Origin: Streptomyces spinosisporus
GTDB lineage: Bacteria; Actinomycetota; Actinomycetes; Streptomycetales; Streptomycetaceae
NCBI RefSeq assembly: GCF_022698145.1
Contig: NZ_JALDAX010000013.1
Coordinates: forward strand, 62,001-126,000
DNA length: 64,000 bases
Direction of reading: 5' to 3'
Shown: positions 36,949-44,749 of the stretch, piece by piece
How the letters are laid out: every line of letters begins with the position of its first letter
How positions within the stretch are numbered: position 1 is the first letter of the stretch
The notes under the pieces: generated by a model
The model's database searches: none
The model's input: the letters and a program-made list of their open reading frames with translations, nothing else
Told to the model about the DNA's origin: nothing
Translations under genes and position numbers: made by a program

Positions 36949-37018
36949 GGCCAGAACCTCCGGGTGCATGGCATTCAGGCCACTACTGTACGGCCCCGGA
37001 GATCCGCAGCATGGAGCC

Positions 37019-38401
37019 ATGTCGACCGAACAGACCCTCGGGAGTGAACAACTCCCCTATTCCGAGCGCGAGTTGGCGCCCAAGAGACCTGCTCCCGCAC
37101 TCACCCTCGTCGCCGCCCTGCTCGGGTTCGCGCTGATCTGCCTGGACGCGTCCGTGGTCAACGTGGCGCTGCCGTCGATCGGTGCCTCGCTCGACGGCGG
37201 GATGTCCGGGCTGCAGTGGGTGGTGGACGCCTACACGCTGCCCTTCGCGGCGCTGATGCTGTCCACCGGCGCGTTCTCGGACCGGGCGGGGGCGAGCCGT
37301 GCGTACGCCCTCGGCACGGGCGTGTTCACGCTGGCCTCCGTGGTGTGCGGGCTGGCGCCCGGGCTGCCGGCGCTGATCGGTGCGCGGGTGGTGCAGGGGG
37401 TCGCGGCGGCGGTGGTGCTGCCGGCGTCGCTCGCGCTGGTGCGGCAGGCGTACGGGGATCCGGTGCGGCGGGCACGAGCGGTGGCCGTGTGGGCGGCGGG
37501 CGGCTCGCTCGCGGTGGCGCTCGGGCCCGTGGCGGGCGGGCTGCTGACCACGGCGTGGGACTGGCGGGCGATCTTCTTCGTGAACGTGCCGGTGGGCGCG
37601 ACGATCCTGCTGCTGGCAGCCCGCACTCCGCGCTCCGAGCGCCGTCCGGCACCGCTGGACCTTCTGGGGCAGACGACCGCGGTGGTGAGCCTGACCGCGC
37701 TGACCTTCGCGGCGATCGAGCGCGGGGCGGCCGGGTGGGCTGCGCTGGTGGTGGCCGTCGTCGCGGCGGCGGCGTTCCTGCGCGTCGAGTCGCGCCGGGC
37801 GCATCCGGTCGTCCCGCTGTCCCTGTTCCGGGACCGGACCGTGACGGTGACCGTCGCGGCGGGGGCGGCGGTCAGCGTCGCCTTCTACAGCATGGTGTTC
37901 GTGTTCTCGCTCTTCTTCCAGCAGGTGCAGGGGCGTTCACCGCTCTTCGCGGGGCTGCTGTTCCTGCCGATGACGGGCCTGATCGCGGTGACGAACGTGG
38001 CCGCGGGCAAGCTCGCCGGGCGCTACGGCCCCCGGCTGCCGATGACGGTCGGACAGGCCCTGGCCGTCGTCGCGCTGCTCGTCCTCCTCTACGTCGACGC
38101 CGGCACGCCCCCGGCCCTGGTGGCCGCGCTGCTGATCCCCCTCGCCGTGGGCTGCGCCCTGACGGTGCCCCCGCTGACCGCCGCCATGATGGACGCCGTC
38201 CCCGCCGATCGCGCAGGCGTCGCCGCAGGCCTCCTCAACGCGGCCCGCCAGATCTCGGGCGGCCTGGGCATCGCGGTCTTCGGAGGCCTGGTCGCGGACG
38301 ACTTCGAGTCCGGGATGCGCCTGAGCCTGCTGTGCAGTGCGGCCCTGCTGGCCACGACGGCAGCGCTCAGCTCCCGTCTCCCGGGCCGATCGGCCACGTA
38401 G
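37019..38401 (+). CDS. MFS drug exporter (DHA2, 14-helix type)
   Basis: This 460-residue polytopic membrane protein has about 14 hydrophobic segments. The DHA2 signature LICLDASVVNVALPSIGASL lies at about residue 40, a motif-A-like loop GAFSDRAGASRAYALG at about 87, and the antiporter motif ALGPVAGGLLTTAWDWRAIF at about 167. Family members export drugs or dyes by proton antiport. The ATG at 37019 is 70 bp from the divergent GlxA-type regulator, and the pair probably form a regulator/exporter module. Confidence 0.9.
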   Translation: MSTEQTLGSEQLPYSERELAPKRPAPALTLVAALLGFALICLDASVVNVALPSIGASLDGGMSGLQWVVDAYTLPFAALMLSTGAFSDRAGASRAYALGTGVFTLASVVCGLAPGLPALIGARVVQGVAAAVVLPASLALVRQAYGDPVRRARAVAVWAAGGSLAVALGPVAGGLLTTAWDWRAIFFVNVPVGATILLLAARTPRSERRPAPLDLLGQTTAVVSLTALTFAAIERGAAGWAALVVAVVAAAAFLRVESRRAHPVVPLSLFRDRTVTVTVAAGAAVSVAFYSMVFVFSLFFQQVQGRSPLFAGLLFLPMTGLIAVTNVAAGKLAGRYGPRLPMTVGQALAVVALLVLLYVDAGTPPALVAALLIPLAVGCALTVPPLTAAMMDAVPADRAGVAAGLLNAARQISGGLGIAVFGGLVADDFESGMRLSLLCSAALLATTAALSSRLPGRSAT

Positions 38402-38798
38402 CAGGGCCGACAGTCCCGCCCGTGACCACGCGGGCCTGCACTGAAGTGGGCGCTCGTTGAGCTTCCGCCAGGCAGGGCGCTCGCCCAGCTGGGGCGCCCC
38501 GCCGCCTCGCCCATCACGACCGCGGCCCGCGCCGCAGGCCCAGCGGCAAAGTCAGCCACCTGCCGCAGCCGCCCTGGGACCCACGCCAGGCCGTCGCCCG
38601 CACCCGCCGCAGGCGACGGCCCATCTGCCGCCCCACGGGCGACCCGTCCACATGGGCAGACCCGCAATCCCGACCGTCACCGGCGGCACGCCAGACCTGC
38701 CCGCCCTGCTCGCCGCAGGCAGCTCAACTCCCGTTACCCAAGCCGCCACGTCAGACACACCCGCCCAAACCCGCTCCCGCCCGCCGCAGGCGCCCCCC
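38402..38798. repeat. Gene-free stretch with recurring CCGCAGGC words
   Basis: These ~400 bp between the convergent MFS and DUF1349 genes contain no gene I can support; open frames across it show no family features. The words CCGCAGGC or close variants recur about five times between 38525 and 38795, in a C-rich plus strand. I see no clear terminator hairpin beyond a GGCCGATCGGCC palindrome at 38384-38395, inside the last MFS codons. Confidence 0.45.
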
Positions 38799-39407
38799 TC
38801 AGCTTCCATCCCGCAAGTCGCTCGGCCACGTAGGGCGGTATTCCAGGTGGTCGTACGTGACCACGCAGCCCTCGCCCAGGGGGGACTGGGTCATGAAGCC
38901 GATGAGGGCGTCGCCGGTTTCCTTTTCGGTGCCGAGGGTGAAGAGGCGGACGAAGGTCCAGTGGTGGCCGTCGCGGGAGGCGTGGAAGGCGAAGGCGCGG
39001 CCGGTGCGGCTCACCCGGAACCACACCGAACTGCCGTCCACCGTGAAGGAGTTGGCATCGTCGGAGTGGCCCCGGGTGACCACCGTGCACACGGTGGGCA
39101 CGTCCGGGGAGTACTCCAGGCAGAGCTTGGCCCAGGCCCGCTCGCCGACGTGGACGTAGAGCACCCCCGCGTCGAAGGCGCCGGCGAAGCCGACCGTGAC
39201 GCGTGCGATCAGCTGGAAGTCGCCCTCGGGCGCCCCGAGCAGCCGGGGCGCGTCCGAGGCGGGCTCCAGGGCCTCGCCGGTGGGCGGCACGAACCGGTCC
39301 TGCCGGGGACCGGCCCAGCCGGTGAGGATGCCGTCCTCGTAGGACCAGTTGCCCTCGGGGCCGTACGTGCGCAGTGCGAAGGGCAGTTCGGGGAGTTCCA
39401 CGTCCAT
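38799..39407 (-). CDS. DUF1349 domain protein
   Basis: This 202-residue beta-sandwich (concanavalin-like) protein of the DUF1349 family has FQLIARVTVGFAGAFDAGVL, HVGERAWAKLCLEYSPDVP, SVWFRVSRTGRAFAFHASRD and GDALIGFMTQSPLGEGCVV, the usual order. No signal peptide is present. Relatives are often annotated as regulators or YesU-like carbohydrate-associated proteins; no active site is known. The ATG at 39407 follows CACTCACGGG; the longer frame to 39659 is antisense shadow of the next gene. Confidence 0.85.
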   Translation of the reverse strand: MDVELPELPFALRTYGPEGNWSYEDGILTGWAGPRQDRFVPPTGEALEPASDAPRLLGAPEGDFQLIARVTVGFAGAFDAGVLYVHVGERAWAKLCLEYSPDVPTVCTVVTRGHSDDANSFTVDGSSVWFRVSRTGRAFAFHASRDGHHWTFVRLFTLGTEKETGDALIGFMTQSPLGEGCVVTYDHLEYRPTWPSDLRDGS

Positions 39408-39453
39408 CCCGTGAGTGTGGCACCTGCGGGCGGTCGGTGCGGGCCTGGGGTCG

Positions 39454-40983
39454 TCAGCGCTCCAGCCGGCCGTTGAAGCGGCGCGGCAGCCCGAGCGGGT
39501 TGTCGTCGCGCAGCTCCGGCGGAAGGATCGCCTCGGGCGCCCCCTGGTACGCCACGGGCCGCATCCACCGCTCGATCGCCGTCCCGCCCACCGAGGTCGA
39601 CGTCGACGTGGTCGCCGGGTACGGGCCGCCGTGGTGCTGGGCCGGGGCGACCGCGACACCGGTCGGCCAGCCGTTGACGAGGACCCGGCCCGCGAGCGGG
39701 GTCAGCTCGGCCAGCAGCTCGGCGCCCCGGCCCTCGCCCGCCGCCTCCTCCGCCGACAGATGCACCGTCGCCGTGAGGTTGCCGGGCAGCCGGGACAGCA
39801 CGGACTGCACCTGGTCGTCGTTCTCGTAGCGCGCGACGACGGTCACCGGCCCGAAGCACTCCTCCAGGAGCAGGTCGTAGGCCCCCTCGGCCGCCAGTTT
39901 GTCCGCCGCCACCGTCAGGAAGCCCGCGCTGACCGTGTGCTCGCCGCCCGCGCCGGGGGTCACCGGCGAGTCCACGCCCGGAAGTTCGACGCGCTCGGCG
40001 ATCCCGGCGAGGAAGTTGTCGCGCATGCGGTGGTCCAGCAGGACCCCCGCGTCGGTGTCGCTGACCGCGTCCGTCAGGGACTTCAGCAGCCGGTCGCCGG
40101 CGTCGCCGGACGGGGCGAGGACCAGGCCGGGCTTCACACAGAACTGCCCGACGCCGAGCGTCATCGACCCCGCGAGGCCCGCACCGATCGCCTCGGCCCG
40201 CTCGGCCGCCGCGGCCTCGGTGACGACGACGGGGTTGAGGGAGCCCAGCTCGCCGTGGAACGGGATCGGCACCGGACGGGCCGCGGCCGCGTCGAACAGC
40301 GCCCGCCCGCCCTTGACGGAACCGGTGAAGCCGGCGGCGGACACCAGCGGGTGCCGGACCAGCTCGATGCCGGCCTCGAAGCCGTGCACCAGCCCGACCA
40401 CGCCCTCCGGGATGCCGTGCGCGGCGGCGGCCCGGCGCAGCACCTTGGCGACGTACTCGGACAGGGCCGGGTGGTCGGGGTGCGCCTTGACCACGACGGG
40501 GCAGCCCGCGGCGAGCGCGCTCGCGGTGTCGCCGCCGGCGACCGAGAAGGCGAAGGGGAAGTTGGAGGCCGAGTAGACGGCGACGACGCCGAGGGGCACC
40601 TTGTAGCGGCGCAGGTCCGGGATCGGCGGGGTCGCGGTGTCGTCGGGGTGGTTGATGATCACGTCGAGGAAGGCGCCCTCGTCGACGATGTCCGCGAACG
40701 CGCGCAGCTGGTAGCAGGTGCGGGCGAGTTCACCGGTGAGCCGGACCGGGCCGAGCGCGGTCTCGGCGTCGGCGGTCTCGACGAGCCCGTCCTGCGCGGC
40801 CTGCAGCTGCTCGGCCGCGGTGCGCAGGAAGGCGGCGCGGACAGCGCGGTCGGCGAGGGAGGCGCGCGCCGCGTGCGCGGCCCGGACGGCGGTGTCGACC
40901 TCCTGGGCTGTGGCCTCCACCGCAACCTGTTCACGCTGCTTCCCGGTTCGGGGGTCGACACTCCAGACTGGTGCTGCTGCCAC
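39454..40983 (-). CDS. NADP-type aldehyde dehydrogenase (ketoglutarate-semialdehyde dehydrogenase-like)
   Basis: This 509-residue aldehyde dehydrogenase shows VYSASNFPFAFSVAGGDTAS at about residue 138, HPLVSAAGFTGSVKGGRALF, PFHGELGSLNPVVV with the catalytic Glu at about 252, and LGVGQFCVKPGLVLAP with the catalytic Cys at about 288. This subgroup includes alpha-ketoglutarate semialdehyde dehydrogenases of sugar-acid catabolism. I chose GTG 40983 because GGAGGG sits 6 bp upstream, although the frame extends to 41016. It diverges from an IclR gene, with a palindrome between. Confidence 0.9.
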   Translation of the reverse strand: MAAAPVWSVDPRTGKQREQVAVEATAQEVDTAVRAAHAARASLADRAVRAAFLRTAAEQLQAAQDGLVETADAETALGPVRLTGELARTCYQLRAFADIVDEGAFLDVIINHPDDTATPPIPDLRRYKVPLGVVAVYSASNFPFAFSVAGGDTASALAAGCPVVVKAHPDHPALSEYVAKVLRRAAAAHGIPEGVVGLVHGFEAGIELVRHPLVSAAGFTGSVKGGRALFDAAAARPVPIPFHGELGSLNPVVVTEAAAAERAEAIGAGLAGSMTLGVGQFCVKPGLVLAPSGDAGDRLLKSLTDAVSDTDAGVLLDHRMRDNFLAGIAERVELPGVDSPVTPGAGGEHTVSAGFLTVAADKLAAEGAYDLLLEECFGPVTVVARYENDDQVQSVLSRLPGNLTATVHLSAEEAAGEGRGAELLAELTPLAGRVLVNGWPTGVAVAPAQHHGGPYPATTSTSTSVGGTAIERWMRPVAYQGAPEAILPPELRDDNPLGLPRRFNGRLER

Positions 40984-41023
40984 CGCGGTCCCTCCAGGTA
41001 TATCCGGGTCATTCACCAGGGTC

Positions 41024-41039
41024 GTTCGATATACTGAAC
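41024..41039. promoter_or_regulatory. Palindromic candidate IclR operator
   Basis: GTTCGATATACTGAAC is a 16-bp imperfect palindrome (6 of 8 positions symmetric), lying between the divergent aldehyde dehydrogenase and IclR genes. IclR proteins bind such short palindromes. The site is 41 bp from the dehydrogenase start and 65 bp from the regulator start, so it could control both. Confidence 0.5.
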
Positions 41040-41103
41040 GCTGTCTCTGATGATGAATATGCCGTTGGAGACTATTTCCCGGCGAACGAAGGGGTCAAGG
41101 GCG

Positions 41104-41877
41104 ATGTCGGCAGTCGAGACAGGCGGCGGGGCGCAGGTCAAGTCCGCGGTACGGACCGTTGAATTGCTCGAGTACTTCGCCGGTCGCCCCGGCATGCACT
41201 CGCTCGCCTCGGTGCAGGAGGCGGTCGGCTATCCCAAGTCCAGTCTGTACATGCTGCTGCGCACGCTGGTGGAGCTGGGCTGGGTGGAGACCGACGCGAC
41301 GGGCACGCGGTACGGCATCGGGGTGCGGGCCCTGCTGGTCGGCACGTCGTACATCGACGGCGACGAGGTGGTCGCGGCGGCGCGGCCGACGCTGGACCGG
41401 CTGTCGGACGACACCACCGAGACGATCCACCTGGCGCGCCTGGACGGCACGAACGTGGTGTACCTGGCCACCCGCCAGTCGCAGCACTATCTGCGCCCCT
41501 TCACCCGCGTGGGACGCCGACTGCCCGCGCACTCCACCTCGCTGGGCAAGGCGCTGCTGAGCACGTACACCGACGAGCAGGTGCGCAAGATGCTCCCGGA
41601 GACGCTGCCGGGCCTGACGGAGAACACCATCACGGACCGCGAGAAGCTCATAGAGGAGCTGCACCAGGTCCGTGAGCAGGGCTTCGCGGTGGACCGCGAG
41701 GAGAACACGCTGGGACTGCGCTGCTTCGGTGTGGCGATCCCGTACCGCACCCCGGCGCGCGACGCGATCAGCTGCTCGGTGCCGGTGGCGCGGCTGACGC
41801 CCGCGCACGAGCAGATGGTGAAGGACGCGCTGTTCGACGCACGGGACCGGCTGACCCTGGCGACCCGCAGGCTCTGA
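41104..41877 (+). CDS. IclR-family transcriptional regulator
   Basis: This 257-residue protein has an N-terminal winged helix (KSAVRTVELLEYFAG, then VGYPKSSLYMLLRTLVELGW, at about residues 11-65). The C-terminal IclR effector domain follows, with AHSTSLGKALLSTYTDEQV at about 141 and GFAVDREENTLGLRCFGVAI at about 196. I chose ATG 41104; an earlier ATG at 41050 adds 18 residues without similarity. It is divergent from the aldehyde dehydrogenase, which it probably represses in the absence of a sugar-acid-derived ligand. Confidence 0.9.
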   Translation: MSAVETGGGAQVKSAVRTVELLEYFAGRPGMHSLASVQEAVGYPKSSLYMLLRTLVELGWVETDATGTRYGIGVRALLVGTSYIDGDEVVAAARPTLDRLSDDTTETIHLARLDGTNVVYLATRQSQHYLRPFTRVGRRLPAHSTSLGKALLSTYTDEQVRKMLPETLPGLTENTITDREKLIEELHQVREQGFAVDREENTLGLRCFGVAIPYRTPARDAISCSVPVARLTPAHEQMVKDALFDARDRLTLATRRL

Positions 41878-41909
41878 CTCCCGGCCCCGGCGTTCTAGGC
41901 TCGTACGCC

Positions 41910-42380
41910 ATGGACGTCGTACTCCGCGAAGTGCACGAGAGCGATCTGCCGGTCTTCTTCCGGCAGATGAACGATCCGGAGGCCGTGCGCATGGCGGCCT
42001 TCACCCCCGAGGACCCGGCCGACCGGGACGCCTTCGACGCCCGGTGGAAACGGATCCTCGCGTCGGACGACGTGACGCGGACGGTCCTGGCCGACGGTGA
42101 CGTGGTGGGCAGCACGGCGGTGTACGGGGAGCCGGGCGAGCGGGAGGTCACGTATTGGGTGGACCGTGCGTACTGGGGGCGGGGCGTGGCGACGGCGGCC
42201 CTGCGTGCGCTGCTGGCCGAGGTGCGTGAACGCCCGCTGTACGCGCGCGCGGCGGCGGACAACGCCGGATCGCTGCGGGTGCTGGAGAAGTGCGGCTTCC
42301 GGCGCACGGCGCGGGTGTCGGGGTATGCGAACGCGCGCGGTGCGGAGATCGACGAAGTGGTGCTGACGCTGGAGGGGTGA
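41910..42380 (+). CDS. GNAT-family N-acetyltransferase (RimJ/RimL type)
   Basis: This 156-residue protein has LREVHESDLPVFFRQMNDPE at the N-terminus, VTYWVDRAYWGRGVATAALR at about residue 78 (acetyl-CoA loop) and YARAAADNAGSLRVLEKCGF at about 111, the RimJ/RimL-like Acetyltransf_3 pattern. The ATG is 32 bp after the IclR stop, so co-transcription is possible. The substrate is unknown. Confidence 0.87.
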   Translation: MDVVLREVHESDLPVFFRQMNDPEAVRMAAFTPEDPADRDAFDARWKRILASDDVTRTVLADGDVVGSTAVYGEPGEREVTYWVDRAYWGRGVATAALRALLAEVRERPLYARAAADNAGSLRVLEKCGFRRTARVSGYANARGAEIDEVVLTLEG

Positions 42381-42523
42381 GCCCTGCGGGCGCCTCCTGT
42401 TCTCGTACGCCTTCCGGCTGTGGCGTCTCCCCCTTGAGGCGGAGCGGGATCGTCGCCGGGCAGGACGCGGGCCCCGGCGCGGGTGCGGGAACGTGGGCCC
42501 ATGGTGCAGGGGGAGCGGTCCGG

Positions 42524-43777
42524 GTGAGGGAGTTCGTCCGGTTGCTGCTCGGACGGCGGGCACGGCTGCGGTGGGTCCATCTGATCCTCGGCGGCGCGCT
42601 CGCCATGCCGTACGTCTTCGTCGGCGCCACCGCCGTCGGCCCGCTCACCGGCTCGCAGAACGTCTTCGGGGACTTCGGGCTGCAACTGGCCTCCTTCGCC
42701 GTGGCGTTGCCCCTGGCCGCCGTCACCTCGCTGTTCCCGCTGACCCGGCCGCTGGAGTCGAGCGCCGTGCGCTGGCTGTGCGGGGTGGACGCCGAGCGAC
42801 TCGTCTACGGCCCCGCCCGCGCGCGGGGCGCGAAGGCGCGCACGGCGGCCTGGTTCACGCTGCACCTGGGGTTCGGCGGGGTGATCGCCGGGATGTCGCT
42901 GGCGGTGCCGCCCTTCGCGGGCGTACTGATCGCGCTGCCGCTGTTCGCGTGGCTGCGCGACAGCCGGCTCGGACTGCCCGAAATCCTCGACCGGTCCTGG
43001 GCGTTGGCGCTCTCCCCGGTGGCGGGTCTGGCCTGTCTCGTGGCGCTGGCGGGCTGCGCGGCCGGGGCCGGCGCGCTCCTCGCCCACCTCGCGCCCCGGC
43101 TGCTCGGGCCCGCCCCGGAGGACCGGCTCGCCGCGGCCGAGGCACGGGCCGCCGACCTCGCCGTCCGCAACCGGCTCGCCCGCGAGCTGCACGACTCCGT
43201 CGGCCACGCGCTCAGCGCCGTCACCCTGCAGGCGAGCGCGGCCCGCAGGGTCCTCGACAGCGATCCCGAGTTCGTGCGCGAGGCGCTCGCCGCGATCGAG
43301 GACACCACCCGGCGCACCGTCGCCGAACTCGACACCGTGCTGGGCGTGTTGCGCGACGGCGACGCTCCCGGCACCGGCCCGGCGCCCACCCTCGCCGGCG
43401 ACCTCGACGGCCTGTTGCGCCGGGTCCGGGCCTCCGGACTGCGGGTGACGGCCACCGTCACCGCCGACCCGGCGGCACTGCCGCCCGCCCTGTCCCGCGA
43501 GGCCTACCGCATCGTGCAGGAGGGCCTGAGCAACTGCCTCAAGCACGCCGCCGCCCCCTCACGGGTGACCCTGCACATCACCGCGACCGACGACCACCTG
43601 ACCATCACCGTCGAGAACCCCCTGGGCACCCCCACCCCCTGCCGCCCCGGCGGCGGCCACGGCCTGCGCGGCATAGCGGACCGCACCCGCCTCCTGGGCG
43701 GCACCACCGAGGCAGGCCCCACGAAGCACCACACCTGGCGCCTACAGACCCACCTCCCCCTGAAGGACCCCACATGA
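42524..43777 (+). CDS. Two-component sensor histidine kinase (HisKA_3 / NarX type)
   Basis: This 417-residue kinase has several N-terminal hydrophobic helices over about residues 15-205 that probably sense a membrane or envelope signal. The HisKA_3 dimerisation box NRLARELHDSVGHALSAVTL follows, with phospho-acceptor His223, and then an HATPase domain with YRIVQEGLSNCLKHAAAPSR (N-box) and GGGHGLRGIADRTRLLGGTT (G-box). I chose GTG 42524, about 10 bp after GGGGGAG. Its last codons (LPLKDPT, TGA) belong to a repeated cassette that links it to the response regulator. Confidence 0.9.
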   Translation: MREFVRLLLGRRARLRWVHLILGGALAMPYVFVGATAVGPLTGSQNVFGDFGLQLASFAVALPLAAVTSLFPLTRPLESSAVRWLCGVDAERLVYGPARARGAKARTAAWFTLHLGFGGVIAGMSLAVPPFAGVLIALPLFAWLRDSRLGLPEILDRSWALALSPVAGLACLVALAGCAAGAGALLAHLAPRLLGPAPEDRLAAAEARAADLAVRNRLARELHDSVGHALSAVTLQASAARRVLDSDPEFVREALAAIEDTTRRTVAELDTVLGVLRDGDAPGTGPAPTLAGDLDGLLRRVRASGLRVTATVTADPAALPPALSREAYRIVQEGLSNCLKHAAAPSRVTLHITATDDHLTITVENPLGTPTPCRPGGGHGLRGIADRTRLLGGTTEAGPTKHHTWRLQTHLPLKDPT

Positions 43778-43818
43778 CCCCCACCCACGCTGCCCTCCCC
43801 CTGAAGGACCCCACATGA
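43774..43818 (+). CDS. 14-codon mini-ORF in the kinase-regulator junction
   Basis: An ATG at 43774 overlaps the kinase stop (ATGA) and encodes MTPTHAALPLKDPT, ending in a TGA that overlaps the next ATG at 43815. The CCCTGAAGGACCCCACATGA cassette on both sides supplies a ribosome binding site (GAAGG) and the stop-start junction. Whether the peptide matters is unclear; the ORF may only relay ribosomes. Confidence 0.4.
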   Translation: MTPTHAALPLKDPT

Positions 43819-44116
43819 CCCCCACCCCCACCGCCCACAAACCCCCCATCCGCATCACCCTCGCCGACGACGAACGCATGGTCCGCACCGCCCTGCGGGC
43901 GATCCTCTCCGCCAGTGCGGTCCGCCCCGCCCCGCGCGCCACCCTCACCACCGAACCGGACCCGCCCGGAACGACACCTGACGGCCCCAGCCCCTGCCTC
44001 CCTTTGAAGGACCCCACATGACCCCCACCCCCACCGCCCACAAACCCCCCATCCGCATCACCCTCGCCGACGACGAACGCATGGTCCGCACCGCCCTGCG
44101 GGCGATCCTCTCCGCC
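43802..44116 (+). repeat. 112-bp perfect direct repeat plus extra cassette copy
   Basis: Bases 43802-43913 are identical to 44005-44116 (offset 203 bp). The repeat covers the ribosome binding site, the stop-start overlap and the first 33 regulator codons. A third, shorter copy of its left end, CCCCTGAAGGACCCCACATGACCCCCACC-like, lies at about 43758-43786 across the kinase stop. All three ATGA junctions are intact. Confidence 0.9.
43815..44021 (+). pseudogene. Duplicated 5' fragment of the response regulator gene (68-codon ORF)
   Basis: The first 33 codons are identical to the start of the real response regulator at 44018 (MTPTPTAHKPPIRITLADDE, then RMVRTALRAILSA). The frame then diverges into a Pro/Thr-rich segment and ends CLPLKDPT with a TGA overlapping the true regulator ATG. 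It keeps the first acidic pair (DD) but lacks the phospho-acceptor Asp and the whole output domain, so it cannot act as a receiver. Its frame remains open and coupled on both sides. Confidence 0.75.
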
Positions 44117-44695
44117 GAATCGGATCTGGAGGTGGTCGGGGAGGCGGCCGATGGGGTGCGGGCGGTGGGGGTTGTGCGGGAGGTGCGGCCCGATGTCGTG
44201 CTGATGGATGTCCGGATGCCGGGGCTGGACGGGATCCGGGCCACCGAGGAGATCCTCGCCACGGTCGACGGGCCGCCCCGGATCATCGTCGTGACCACCT
44301 TCGAGAACGACTCCTACGTGTACGACGCGCTGCGCGCGGGAGCCGCCGGCTTCCTGCTCAAGCGGGCCGACGCCGACTCGCTCGTCCAGGCGGTACGGCT
44401 CGTCGCCCGCAGCGACAGCCTGCTGTTCCCGGCGGCGGTGCGGGCGCTGGCCGAGGAGCACGCGCGCGCGTACCCCACGCCCCCGCCGTGGGTGGCGCAG
44501 CTCACCGGCCGCGAGAGCGAGGTGCTGCGGCACATGGCGGACGGGCTGACCAACGCGGAGATCGCGCGCCGTATGGGCGTCGGCCCCGCCACCGTGAAGT
44601 CGCACGTGGCGGCGGTCCTGGCGAAGACCGGCACCCGGGACCGCACCCAGGCGGTGATCGCGGCCTACGAGGCGGGCTTCATGAGCGCCCGATGA
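44018..44695 (+). CDS. LuxR/NarL-type response regulator
   Basis: This 225-residue response regulator has an N-terminal receiver domain with ADDE acidic pocket at residues 17-20, phospho-acceptor Asp64 in VVLMDVRMPGLDG, and the conserved Lys in GFLLKRADADS. The C-terminal GerE helix-turn-helix at about residues 160-220 includes LTGRESEVLRHMADGLTNAE and RRMGVGPATVKSHVAAVLAK. It pairs with the upstream kinase. Its start overlaps the stop of the duplicated fragment, so translation depends on ribosomes arriving from upstream or on the AAGG site 10 bp before the ATG. Confidence 0.93.
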   Translation: MTPTPTAHKPPIRITLADDERMVRTALRAILSAESDLEVVGEAADGVRAVGVVREVRPDVVLMDVRMPGLDGIRATEEILATVDGPPRIIVVTTFENDSYVYDALRAGAAGFLLKRADADSLVQAVRLVARSDSLLFPAAVRALAEEHARAYPTPPPWVAQLTGRESEVLRHMADGLTNAEIARRMGVGPATVKSHVAAVLAKTGTRDRTQAVIAAYEAGFMSAR

Positions 44696-44749
44696 GAAAT
44701 CGGCGCGGAAGGGAACGATCCGCTCGCCTTCGCTCGTCCTCAAGGCGGG

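Noticed and set aside
38457..39476. 339-residue plus-strand frame across the spacer and the DUF1349 gene
   Set aside because: It has low-complexity Pro/Arg sequence with no family features, and the opposite strand encodes a recognisable DUF1349 protein.
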